Shown here: in pieces, positions 51,200 to 62,092 of the stretch
How the letters are laid out: the number at the start of each line of letters is the position of its first letter
Position numbering within the stretch: position 1 is the stretch's first letter
NCBI GenBank assembly: GCA_004154925.1
Contig: QJNS01000093.1
Span: forward strand, 1-64,000
Direction of reading: 5' to 3'
From: Monosporascus cannonballus
Taxonomy: Eukaryota; Ascomycota; Sordariomycetes; Xylariales
Length of the DNA: 64,000 nt
The notes under the pieces: generated by a model
The model's input: the letters and a program-made list of their open reading frames with translations, nothing else
Told to the model about the DNA's origin: nothing
Database searches by the model: none
Position numbers and translations under genes: made by a program

Positions 51200-54100
51200 G
51201 AAATTTTAATTAGTAATTGTTTTCTGAGATTCCTTTGGCGATTTTGTATAAATCGATATATTTGAAATCGAGTTTTTTATTGGGGTTTTTTACTTGAATA
51301 TTTTTGTTAGCAAAAAAACCTATCTTCCCGTTTTTGGAACTTAGTTTTTTTACTTTTTTTTGGTTAAAATATCTATTTATTTGGTTTCGTACAAATTCAA
51401 TTTTTGTTTTTATTTCCTAATATATTTATCGCAATTACTTTAATATAAAAATTACTTTAATATTAATTGGACCGTCGTTACATAATTCTTTATTATTTCC
51501 TCGAATAAAACCAAATTTTACGTTCGTTAAGGTTATTTTAATGCTTTTATAATAACCGGAATTATAAGCTAATTACGCGATTGGTAATTTTTTAACCCAA
51601 TTATTTTATTCGTAATTAATATGATATCGGAAGTACATTTCCTAGGCTTAATTTATTCGTTTTATTTATTTATTTGTTTAAGCTTTAAATACGTTAGATA
51701 TTTTGTAATTTAGGCCGATTTATATTATCGGGTTTTGCTAAAATTTACATACGAATATTAAATCATTATTTGGAATATTTTCCGCAAGTAATATAAATAT
51801 ATTAAAAATATATCTGAAAAGAATTTATATTATTTATTCGCTGTTTACGTCCGTATAATATGGTTAAAAATAGGAAAAGTTCGTAAATCGATCGACAATT
51901 ACGAAAGTGTTATCATAACATGTTTCTATTGTTCGATCTTTTGATATAGGAAATAAAATAATAAAATCGAATATAATTAAATACTATAATCGCTTTGCGA
52001 CTAATAATAGCTGTAATTTTCCGTATGGCTTATATCGTCGAGTTTTTGCTATGGCGCAAATATTATACTGCCGTATAATCTTTTATATCATTAATTTTAT
52101 TTTTACGAAAAAAATATATATGTTAAAACCGTTCTTAAGTTTTATAAATCCTTAGGTATCCGTATAGCCAATGTTCGTGTATTTTTCGTATGAAATTATT
52201 TTAATCTTTTTCTAAAACTTATATCTTATTCGTTTTTTGGGTTTTTGGAAAATTATTATTATATTATTAAATCTTTAATATATATCGATAAGTATTACGC
52301 TAATTATCGTAATCTGTCGTAAACGTAAATATTCTTTTATAATAATATCGAAAATTATATAATTAATTTGAACTAATTTCTTTTTGAAATTTAATCACTT
52401 ATTTAAGAAATTTACTTTATTAGTTTCTAAACTTTTTTCATGAATAATAACAAAGTCGAAATTCGCCAATTCTTTCGTATAACTAAATTATTGTTTTATA
52501 AGTTCCCTAGTCGTAATAAAAGGGGTAAAATTTTAATAATCCGTATACACCCTAATTTAATACAAATTTCCTTTTAAAAAATACCTAAATTCCCAAAATA
52601 CTATACTAATAATTATAAATTCTTTATTTGGAATATCGTAATTAAATTGCGCTTCTTTTAATTTATACGAAAAAAATGCAATAAGATATAATTTGCTTTA
52701 ATTATTTCGTTATCCGATTATTAAGTTTAATGCGTAATGCAAAATATCGGTTTTTAACTTAACGAGACGGTTTAAATCATACATAATTAATATTGGCTTG
52801 CTAATAATTACATCCTTAATATCCTAAAATATTCTTTCCGGATTTAACGTCTATTTGAATTTTCTTTTTCGTAAAGTCCGTTAGGGATATAATTATCTTA
52901 CTAAAATTCCGACAAAATGTCTTATAATAACTAATAAATCTAAAGAAAATTTATAGCTTTTTAACTAGCGTCAACGTTTACTATTTTGTAACTGCAGCAA
53001 TTTTCTTAAAATTTATTTTAATATATCCCAAGGTAATAATATATCTTAGATATTTTACTTTCTATTTATGGAATTAACCTTTTTCCGCATTAATAAGTAA
53101 GTTTACGCCTTATAAAACTTAAAAGTTTTATTAACGTATTCTGCATATACTTTTTTTATTTCCAAAAAGTAAAAATGTTATCAAAATAGCAAAGAAAAAA
53201 ATATCAAAATATTCGCGTAATATATAATTTATTATTCGTTAAAAAATTCCTAATACGTTCGTAAATCCTATTAACGTAACCAAATATTTAAATAACCCGT
53301 ATTTCGTTTTAAAAATTATTTTTTATTCATATTTTTTCTTAATTTTAATAAGATTATATTTATTTCTAAAATCGAATATTATAAATTATTTAGTTTCGTA
53401 AAGTTAATGTTTTATTTCCGTAATTAAAGGCATTAACGTTCGATTTTTGATAGTAATATGGTTTAATTTACGTAAATTAACTACAAATTACAATTTTCAT
53501 TTTTTTAAATACGAAAAATATGAGATATTTTGCTAGTTATTTCGAAAGTCGAATCCATTTTTTTGTAACCGATTTTCCAAACATTTTTTAAAAATACGTA
53601 ATTCGTGTCCGTTAAAATTAAACTATAAATTGGATAAAACTACGTTGAAAATCTTTTTTTGAAAATTATTTCGTAATCTTCTTTACTATATTCCGATAAT
53701 TTCGTATCGAATTTGTTTCTGAAAAATTATTTATATAATATTATAATAATATATTAACTAAATTTTTAAATTTTTAAGTTATTATTCTTATTTTTTTAAA
53801 TCGTTATTCAATTGCCTTAATTTTGCTCTAATAGTAATAACGATACGTCGTATTCTTTTTAGTACCTATGTTTTTCTTATATTTTATCCTTTTAAGTAAT
53901 AAAATTTCTATCGTATCGGTATATCTGTATTCGTCGCCATAATCTATTAAAATTAAAATCTTAATTTTTTTTTCTGTTAATAAAATATAAAGCGAATTGT
54001 ATCTGGCTGACCTCTTAATTAATTAAAATTTCGTATTAACGTATCCATAATAATCTTAAAATTATATCGTAATGTCTAAGTAAAACGATATCGATATCAA

Positions 54101-55100
54101 TTATCTGGTATCGTCCTTAAATAAAAATCTCGAAGTAATTAATTTCGCGTATATTTTTTCCGTTATTATAAGCAAATTCCTAATTTTCGATATTTGTCGA
54201 TATATAAGGTTTTAATTAATATCGTTATAATAATCTAAACTTATTAACCATATCCGGTAAAATATAATTTTCGCCCAAAATTCCGTAATTTATTATTATA
54301 ATATATTAATACGTTCGAATTCTTATTTCCAAATTAATAAAGTTATTAACGTTTCTTGTCGTTGCCTTTAAAGCCTTTTTTAAAAGTTCTCTTTAATCTC
54401 TCCCAACTTCGTTATTTTGCGGCTGTTTTACAAATAACCTTTTTCTTTTAATTTTTGTTCGAATTTATCGAGCCTTATTTATATTCTTTCGTTTCACGCG
54501 TTAAGTTATTAGATTTATCGTTATTGCCGGCGTATTATCTCTTCAAATTATATTAATTATTTTTAAATTTTTTATAATTTTTTTCCTTATCGAATAAATT
54601 GTTTTTTTATGTTTGCAACTATATTTCACTATACGTCGTCCTAATTATCGTTCCAGAATCCGCCTATAAAGTAAGGTATTTTCTCCTTAATAACTTTCTT
54701 TTTTTAAGGATCCGTAATAAATGTTAATTTAAAATAAAGATCCGTATTAACTTTCTGATAATATTTTTTAACCGTACGCTGGATTAACTCCTTTTCCGTT
54801 TAACAATTATATCATCCATAATAATAAAAAAGGTCTTTTTACGGACATTATTTTCTTTCGGGCCAGCTGTTTATTTCGACTAATTACTAAACGTTTTCTG
54901 AGACTATAATTTTAAAATATCGATATTATAATTTATCATCCTTGTTATTTCCTGTACGGTTTAAAAAGTCGAATCCCTTATAATATATACGAGTAATTCG
55001 TTTTTATATATGCTATTTTCATTTTTTCGTAATCGGAACATTTTCGTCGTCGACAGTATATAGCATATATTTTGCCGTATTAATCAGGTATTCCGGAACA
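51200..55100 (-). pseudogene. pol: Gypsy-6 pol remnant
   Basis: Collinear with the Gypsy-1 pol. The RT box reads YFDN at 53177-53188, RNase H near 52610-52690 and the integrase near 51900-52040. Stops occur throughout. The plus-strand open frame 50554-50850 in the 3' region is the longest in this element (98 codons, Lys/Arg-rich); it is opposite to the element and probably chance, although its codons are unusually clean. Confidence 0.7.
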
Positions 55101-56296
55101 AGTTTTTTTTCTCCAGTTATAATACTCACGTTATTATTCTTATAACGTTTTTTATTATATTCGCGATATTTGTTAAACCAGCTTCTTAACTTGTCCTATT
55201 TTTCGTTAAATTTCTTATCGTAATAATTTGTATTGGACCTTTTACCGAAAACCTGATACGTATTTGGCTTAAATTATGTTAATAACCTTATTATTATTTC
55301 CTTAGTTATTTTTAAACTGTCGTTCTGGTATAAAGATATAGTTATCTTATCGTGGCCATATGGGCCTTTTATATTTATAAACTTTTTGTCCCATTTTGCT
55401 ATAATTAAAGCATTTGATATAACTCCAGTTTTATTTATGGATAACGCCGAATTCTATTAGTCCTAGCGCCGTTTTATAAAAAATAAAAAATACGTTTCAT
55501 TTTTTCCCGTCGTTAAATTTATTGTATTTCGAACATAAGACATATTATTCTTTTTTTTCTTATCGTTTTTTAAACTATCAATTATTAATTTTAATTACTT
55601 TTACGATATACTGGTTTAATGTAATTAATTCCTTAATCCGAATAATTTTATTTTTACATTATTTTTTAACCCTTTATAAAATATATCGATAAAGGTATCG
55701 GTTTCGTCATTTTTTATCTGGCCTTGACAGCAAGATTTTTGAAAATTACGGCGTACTTTAACATAAATCCATTTTGTCTGAATTATAAAAATAATTGGGC
55801 CGTAAATCGTTTTTTATCTGGATAGCCGAAATTATTACGTATTTTATTTTCGAAATAAATATAAAATAAAAAAAACTTATTAATATAACTTTTTATCCGA
55901 TTTTCCTATTTTAAGGAAATTTCTTATAATCGGTTTAAACTGGTTAACAACATTTTTAATTAGGTATATTTTTATTATTAGGACTTTATCCGCCGGGTCG
56001 TTAAAGTCCAGAAAACAAAGGTAAATTCGTGCTTAAGTTAAAAAGGTTTAAAGGTTACCTTTTTTATTATAGGGCTCCGGCTTCCTTGGTTTTATGCGGG
56101 CGAAAGAGATTTGAGCAGATGGTATAGCCCTAAGTTATCGGATCTTTTTTTCCAATTCCCGGATTCGAATCTAAAGTTATTAAATAGGTGTTTCCTAAGT
56201 ACTGGTCGATATTTTGACAGTATTAAATATTGCTTAAAGTTTAACGGTACTATTAAACAAAGGTTTAACGGTACTATTAAACAAAAGCTTATAACG

Positions 56297-56662
56297 TATA
56301 ATGAACTAGAGGTTTAATTAATTATTAAACCTTAATTATACGGGTTTATATTAATAGAAGTATCGTAAAAGTTTATAATAATAAAATAACTTAATTACGT
56401 TTCTTAATATTAAGGATGCAAAAATATATTACAAAGGATTAATATTAATAAATATTACAAGCTGAAGTTATTTAAATTATGGGAATAATAAGCGTATATA
56501 TTTTGATCCGGCCTACTGGCTTACCACCAGTAAGTTGGTGATCCGGCTCACTGGCTCACCATCAATAAGTTGGTGATCCATCACGTGACCTGCCCCACGG
56601 CGCACTTGTGGTTGGCTTGTGACAAACCGTTTCTAGAGACCGTGGCTCGTTAGGTCATGACA
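56297..56662 (-). repeat. Gypsy-6 5' LTR
   Basis: 366 bp, tataatgaactagagg to ...gtcatgaca. The right half (56510-56662) is nearly free of RIP (ccatcacgtgacctgcccca), the left half strongly mutated. Confidence 0.9.
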
Positions 56663-56667
56663 TTTTA

Positions 56668-58661
56668 ATGCCGCAAGTTCTAGGTACCTTAATTCTAAGT
56701 ACCAAAAATCCTCTGTTTCTATACGGAGGCGGAAATAATCTCTTAATTACCTTTACGGTTTCCTCATTTTTATTAATTATTAAATATATTAAATTGTAAA
56801 CTGGTATTTGTAAAATTATTCATACAATATTTGAATAAGAAAAAAGCGGCTTATATTCGAAGAAAATGAACCTTTGTATTTATCAAAATTTCGCAAAAAT
56901 AATATTCTCCCCGATTTTTCACATTTTAAAGAAATAATTTAAATCGTAATACGAATTCATAATTTTACGAAATAAAACTTTTAAAATAATATTAACGTAA
57001 AATCCCTTTATTATTATATATCTTTACATATAAGATTATGTTTTAATTTATCAAATATTTTATATAATACTTTTTTAATTACTTTTTTTCATATGGCATT
57101 AATCGGACATAAGAAAATACCCGTTTTTACTATGTCTCCTATAATATTAAGTATAAAGGTGCCAAGGAAGAATAGATTTTTAACACTTACTAAATACTTA
57201 GCCCTATAGTTATTAATTAAGATAAATTAGAATAAAAAGCGCGTACAAAAATAAATACTAATATAAAGCGTTAAAATTGGATTAAAGCGATTAAGGGTGC
57301 GTAAATTATTAAACGCCGTAATAATATTGCCGAATTATATATTAAGGATAAACGTTAATTATTTTATAATTTCTCAAATAACTTTTTTTTATTTAAAAAA
57401 GTTTTATAAGATTTTTACGGAACTTGTTTTGCCGATTATGCTTAAAACGTTCAGGAATCCCCTTAATATCCTTTTAGCTTAAATAACGAAACTTTCGGAT
57501 AATTATTTTCGTAATCGCAAAGTCTAAATAAACACATTCGTTAAGTCCCCAAAGGTAAATTTTGTTTAACGTAATTAGGTACAGATATTTGTTCCCCTTT
57601 TTTTAAGCGGATTTGGCGGAATGAAATTTATGTTAAGTTATAACGGTATTCCTTTTTTAAACTGCGATCTCAGGAATATTATAATGAAAATTCTAGATTT
57701 TTTAACGTTAGCCCTTAATTTATTTTTATAGCATATAGCCAAAAATTAATATTAAAGTTCCTTTAACATTATTATTAGCATTCTAACGGAATTATCCGTA
57801 ATAATGTCATTTAATTTTTTTACCCTTAATCTAATATGAAATACTTTTTTACGGCATTTAAGAAATCCTTTATTACAAACATCCTTTTAATTTCCTAAAG
57901 GTTATATATTTTTGTTTTTATATAAGTAACGCACCAAATCCAATGCCATTAATTAGGCTTTATAGGGCTCATTTTAATTAGGCGCAAAGTTTTATGGCAG
58001 TCTTCGCGTACCGTCCAAATAGTAATTAATGAAAAAAAAGGGGAAATAATCGGTTAATTCCTTAAGCAAATCCTATACCGTATTTTTTTTCTTAAAGGAC
58101 CAAGGTAACTTGAACGTTTTTAAGGATCTAGCTTTTTATTGTTATGTTAATCCATATGTAAATATTAAGGTATCGAATATTAGTTTTGGAAATTTCCCGT
58201 TATTTTCTCCGTACGTTTTCTATAAGGCCTTCCATATCTCTATCGTACCTTTTTTCGAGATTATTAGCGAATAACTTCTTAAGTTTTTTTAAAGAAAATT
58301 TCCATTAAGCGATATTAGTATAAAAGTTTACCCAAAAAGCTAATATCTTTATATATTTTTCTTTTATTTTAACATTAATTTTTACAATATATTTTTCGAT
58401 CGAAAGCATTTCCCGAAGGCCCGTATAACAATTTACGTTAAATGTATGAAGGTTTATAAAATGTTATATATAATATAAAATAACGTTAAATCGTAAAAAG
58501 GAATTAATTAAAGGAATTAAAACCATGCTTAAAAAATACGTCCTTAAAAATATGATTATTTAATATATTAATAAGCGATAAAATATTTTAAATTAATAAT
58601 AAGAATTTGCGATTAATATATTTATAATTATTTTGTGCAATTAAAACATTAGGCTTATAAT
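56668..58661 (-). pseudogene. Copia-1 gag/protease region remnant
   Basis: About 2 kb lie between the Gypsy-6 right TSD and the Copia 5' LTR, where gag and protease belong. Minus-strand frames with protein-like composition occur (for example around SLKTFKLPWSFKKKN near 58100 and KRMFVIKDFLNAVKKYF near 57870), but no zinc knuckle or protease DTG/DSG motif is clear. The plus-strand open frame 57297-57482 is taken as a shadow. Assignment rests on position inside the Copia. Confidence 0.5.
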
Positions 58662-58848
58662 TATTACAATTAGACTAATTACGAAACAAGGTTATGTAAA
58701 ATGTGGAAAGTAATAATTATCTAACTAGAATTAAGCTACAAGGAGCGGTAGCTAATAAGCTCTCTATGTACTGTGGGAGCGCCGGAATAAGGTTCTTCCG
58801 GGTGCTGTGGAGCTTGATGACTAACATAGATACCCCTATTCCACGTCA
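58662..58848 (-). repeat. Copia-1 5' LTR
   Basis: A 187-bp LTR starting tattacaattagactaat and ending ...ttccacgtca. It lies 31 kb from its partner because of the insertions between them. Confidence 0.9.
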
Positions 58849-58930
58849 CTTTTTGTAAAATATAGCGATAAAATTAATATTTTTGTCGTCGGTCCATCCT
58901 GTCTTAGCCATAAGTCTCCTGAAAGTAATA

Positions 58931-59300
58931 TATAACGGCTAGGTGCTTTAACCAACTATTAAACCTTAGACGTACGGGTTTATGTTGGCAGGAGTATCGT
59001 GGGAATATGAGCAATGGATATAGTAACGCGTCACGTCTCGTAATACCAAGGGCGTCTCGGGTAACGATATGTTATTGCAAGCCTCTGCTATCTAAATTTT
59101 GGAAATAACGAACGTATATATCTTGATTCCATTATTACTGTTCATCCCTGCTTAGTAAAGCCTTGCTGAGCGGTTGCTTAGCATTGATCGTTCGTGTTCA
59201 GTAGATTTTCGCTGAGCATTCGTTACGTGACCTTGAATAACGTAGTTCTCTGGTTCTAGCTTGATCGTTTCTGCAGGCCAAGTCTGGTTGTGTTGTAACA
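58931..59300 (-). repeat. Solo Gypsy LTR inside Gypsy-3
   Basis: 370 bp from tataacggctaggtgc to ...gttgtgttgtaaca, flanked by taata (58926-58930) and taatc (59301-59305), a near-perfect duplication. Removing it rejoins gaaag-taatc-gcatattt, which matches Gypsy-1 near 8190-8220. The internal region was evidently lost by LTR-LTR recombination. Its middle (ctgagcggttgcttagc...) differs from Gypsy-1, so it is another subfamily, related to 61694-62092. Confidence 0.85.
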
Positions 59301-59840
59301 TAATCGCATATTTCGAAACAAGAACTTTCTGTTATAATAGCAAAATCTGCTATACTCCCGTTCGTTTTTCGTTAGGATTCTCAAAATTGACCTTGAATTT
59401 CTCTTTAAAATTTCCATAATCAAAAAAGCAAAATCCTGGTAATTTTCTTTTAATCGGCCTTAGCGGTCTTTAGATAATCCTTTACAACTGGATTAAACCA
59501 GTCCAAAGCGTTTTCCTTAAAAAAAGCTGTTATAGCAAAGATTTTAATTGCAGGTTTATCCAAGTTTTGAAAGTGGATATATGTTCGTACTTAAACAAGA
59601 AAACTTTGAATATTTTCTTTTTTATCATAAGATTAAGTCTTTTTAACTTCGTGCTTAGGTGCGATAATTCGAATTAAGATAATTACTATTTGTTCTGGGA
59701 ATTGTTAAGCGTGCTTTTCGAATTCTCTAATTCTGGCTTAAAGCTGCGCAACAGCAAAAGGTGTTTACATATTAGTCGATATTTTTTATTAAAGAGTATT
59801 TTTCAAAGTTCTACGGTATTATTGAACAAAGCTTGAAACA

Positions 59841-60212
59841 TATAACGATGAGGTAATTTAATTAATTATTATACCTCCGTCATCCGGATTTATGTTCGTA
59901 AAAAAATCGTAAAAGTCTAAATAATGAATACTGTAACGTATTACGTTTCGTAATACTAAGAGCGTTTTAAGTAGCGATATATTATTATAAACAGCTGTTA
60001 TTTAAATCATGAAAATAATAAATATGTATATTCTTTATAGTTTGATTAGATCTTAATTAGAATTTAATACCGTTACCGATATAATACTATTGGATTCGAT
60101 TAGTTATATATAGATTTATTTAAATTTTAATGCCAAAAGAGATCTAAATTACGCAACCTTTTTGCCCAAGTCCGACCGTTTTCTGTAGCCGTTTTTGGTT
60201 TAGGTTATTACA
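59841..60212 (-). repeat. Gypsy-3 5' LTR
   Basis: 372 bp from tataacgatgaggtaa to ...ggttattaca. It closes the outer shell of the nest on the right; tttct follows. The matching left LTR was not found. Confidence 0.75.
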
Positions 60213-60676
60213 TTTCTGGTGCTTACAGCTGTATATACACTGGAGCTTTTACGGTGGACCAAGTCGTAACAAAGTTCGTTTAAGTTTTAAAAACGAAAAT
60301 ATGTTCGTACTTAATTAACAAGATTTTGAACGTTTTTTTTCTTATTGTAAGATTAAGACTTTTTAGCATTGTGCTGTAATGCGATAATTCGGGTTAGTGT
60401 AGTTGTTATTCGTTTTGCTAATTATTGGACTTGTTTTTTATGTTTCTTGAATTTTACTTGAAATTATGCGATAATAAAGAGTATTTAGATATTAACCGAT
60501 ATAGTAATTAAAGCAATATTTTTTAAAATTTAACGGTATTATTAAATACTAACTTATAACGTATAACAGCAAAGCAGTATAACTAATAATTAAACATAAG
60601 TCATAGGGGTCTATATTAATAGAATGATTGTGAGAGTTTAAACAATGAATATAATAAGATATTACGTTTCGTAATA
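60213..60676 (-). repeat. Gypsy leader plus LTR fragment, duplicate of 59560-60000
   Basis: An LTR-like end, caagtcgtaaca (60260-60271), is followed directly by a leader homologous to that of Gypsy-3 (shared aatatgttcgtacttaa) and then the first ~130 bp of a Gypsy LTR (from tataacagcaaagcag at about 60557), which stops where pogo-3 inserted. It is a deleted remnant of a further Gypsy copy. Confidence 0.6.
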
Positions 60677-61693
60677 AGATGGCCCTACTACGAACGAGCC
60701 ACTCCATCAACGGGCCACCCCATATTCGCATTGCGCCTCGATCTATTTACTCATTTCTTTCCTTATAAAAACTATTTTAATAACGCTTTAAAAAATTGAA
60801 ATTTTTTTTCTTATTTATCAAAATCTGTGTTTGCGAACGATATGCAGGTTTCGCCTTAATTTCGTACGGCTTAAATGGTTAACGAAGTAAAACATAAAAA
60901 ATCCAGAGGTTTAATTTTTAAGGGTTACTGGGTTAACAATAATATATAATACGCCATATTTAAGATATGCCTACGAAGTAAAAGGTTAATAAGGTTCGCT
61001 AAAAGTTATTACGAATCTAGAAAGAAGCTTTAACTTATTAGATTATCATACAAGCTTAATTAGGCTATACGCTATCCTATTCGTAATTCTGTTGATATAT
61101 ATAATATCTCCTAATTAATAACGGTAACCCTAAACGCCTAAAAAAAGGTTAGGTAGCTCAATTTTTGGGTCACAACCCTGAAGTTAGGATTTTTAAGGGT
61201 ACAATAATCGAGTATAAGCGTTTAAATAGCGTTTTCCGGCTTTTATTGACCTGTTATTCGCACGTTTCGTTCTTTCAGAAATTAAGGTCATTAAATGGAA
61301 AAACTAATATAACGCGAACAAAATTAAAATGATAAAAGACATAGGTAAAAACTATTTCGTTTTCGGAAAAACTTTTACGAAAAATATTTTTTTAAAAAAT
61401 ACGTCTAAAAAAATAAAATACTATATTTCCGTGTATTAATGTTAATGGGCGTTCATTATTACCTTTCGTAATTTTTAATGGCGTTATCGTATAATAATAA
61501 AGATTTCCTAGTTCAAGCAATAAAGCATACGAAGGCTGGAACATTATTACGTTAGAAATCAGCTAGACGAATATCGAAATCAGCTTAAAATGGATTCGCG
61601 AAATCTTTATCCTTTATAATATGTTGGAGGACCCGGACAAATGAAAGGGTATTAATAATTAACGGCTATAATAGCTATATTATCGAAGAATTT
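60677..61693 (+). mobile_element. Pogo-3, partial Fot1/pogo element
   Basis: It starts at 60677 (agatggccctactacgaacg) after a TA at 60675-60676 that lies within the Gypsy LTR consensus tttcgtaatactaagg, so the insertion point is clear. The transposase reads on plus and is cut at 61693 by Gypsy-8. The right part and right inverted repeat must lie beyond the window. Confidence 0.75.
60980..61693 (+). pseudogene. Pogo-3 transposase remnant, N-terminal and central part
   Basis: NGRSLLPFVIFNGVIV near 61440-61490, EGWNIIT and LEISWTNIEISLKWI near 61530-61595, and NGYNSYIIEEF at 61661-61693 match the pogo order (GxxLPPxVIFKG…GWTxNExxLxWL…LIxDGHxSHxTxEF). The central Asp-Gly-His block is mutated to Asn-Gly-Tyr. 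Upstream, an NPEVRIF-like segment lies near 61170. Stops and shifts are common. The transposase differs from pogo-1 and pogo-2 in sequence and was a separate lineage. Confidence 0.75.
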
Positions 61694-62092
61694 TGTGATG
61701 ACTAGGAGGTTTAACCAACTTTTAAACCTTAGTCGTACAGATTTATGTTGGCAGGAATATCGTGGGACTCTGAGCAATGGATAACTTAATTACGTTTCTT
61801 AATACCAAAGGTATAAAAGTTGTATTGCAAACGATTAATATTAATAAATATCATAAGCTAATATTATATAAATTAAGGAAGTAACGAACGTACATATATA
61901 TATTAATTTTTGATATTACTGTTTATTTTTACTTAATTCCGTTTAGCAAATTTTTGCTAAACAGTTGCTTAGTGCTAATCATTCGTGGTTACCAGAATTT
62001 TGATAAGTACTTACTTATTATGTGACCTAAAAAGTGGTCCGTGTCACCTTCGTTAATCGTTTCCTAAAGCCGGAACCTATTAGGTCGTAATA
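61694..62092 (-). repeat. Gypsy-8 3' LTR
   Basis: 399 bp from tgtgatgactaggagg to ...ggtcgtaata. The middle resembles the solo LTR 58931-59300 (gcttagtgctaatcattcg), so both belong to one subfamily. Confidence 0.85.

Larger units (their letters stand above)
49978..56662 (-). mobile_element. Gypsy-6, complete copy of the Gypsy-1 family
   Basis: LTRs 49978-50343 and 56297-56662 are both 366 bp; a perfect tttta duplication lies at 49973-49977 and 56663-56667. The polypurine tract GGAGAAAAGGGAGATCG (minus) adjoins the 3' LTR. The internal region is collinear with Gypsy-1. It is inserted in Copia-1 only 65 bp from Gypsy-5. A 22-bp direct repeat (tttaacggtactattaaaca...) occurs at 56240-56261 and 56264-56285 just after the 5' LTR in the direction of transcription. 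Confidence 0.93.
27161..58848 (-). mobile_element. Copia-1, Ty1/Copia element interrupted three times
   Basis: LTRs 27161-27347 and 58662-58848 are both 187 bp. The target duplication is ctcct (27156-27160) on the left and ctttt (58849-58853) on the right, differing only by two C-to-T changes. Without insertions the element is about 7.1 kb: 27161-31671, 44000-44307, 49913-49977 and 56668-58848. The order LTR-gag-integrase-RT-RNase H-LTR read right to left on the minus strand is the Copia order, integrase before RT. The integrase frame continues across the pogo site and, less clearly, across the two Gypsy sites. Confidence 0.88.
22429..60212 (-). mobile_element. Gypsy-3, outer shell of the nested transposon complex
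   Basis: The Gypsy-3 internal region is recognisable from about 22540 to 27160 by homology with Gypsy-1. It stops at the Copia LTR, resumes at 58849, is broken again by a solo LTR (58931-59300), continues from 59306 and ends in its own 5' LTR at 59841-60212. Removing the Copia rejoins aactcct to tgtaaaat, which matches aattttttataaaat in Gypsy-1 (near 8120) base for base, allowing C-to-T and G-to-A. Its 3' LTR is missing on the left, where only 112 bp (22429-22540) separate it from Gypsy-2. Most of this span is inserted DNA. Confidence 0.82.

Noticed and set aside
57297..57482. 61-codon plus-strand frame
   Set aside because: It is antisense within the Copia gag region, AT-rich and hydrophobic, without any motif.
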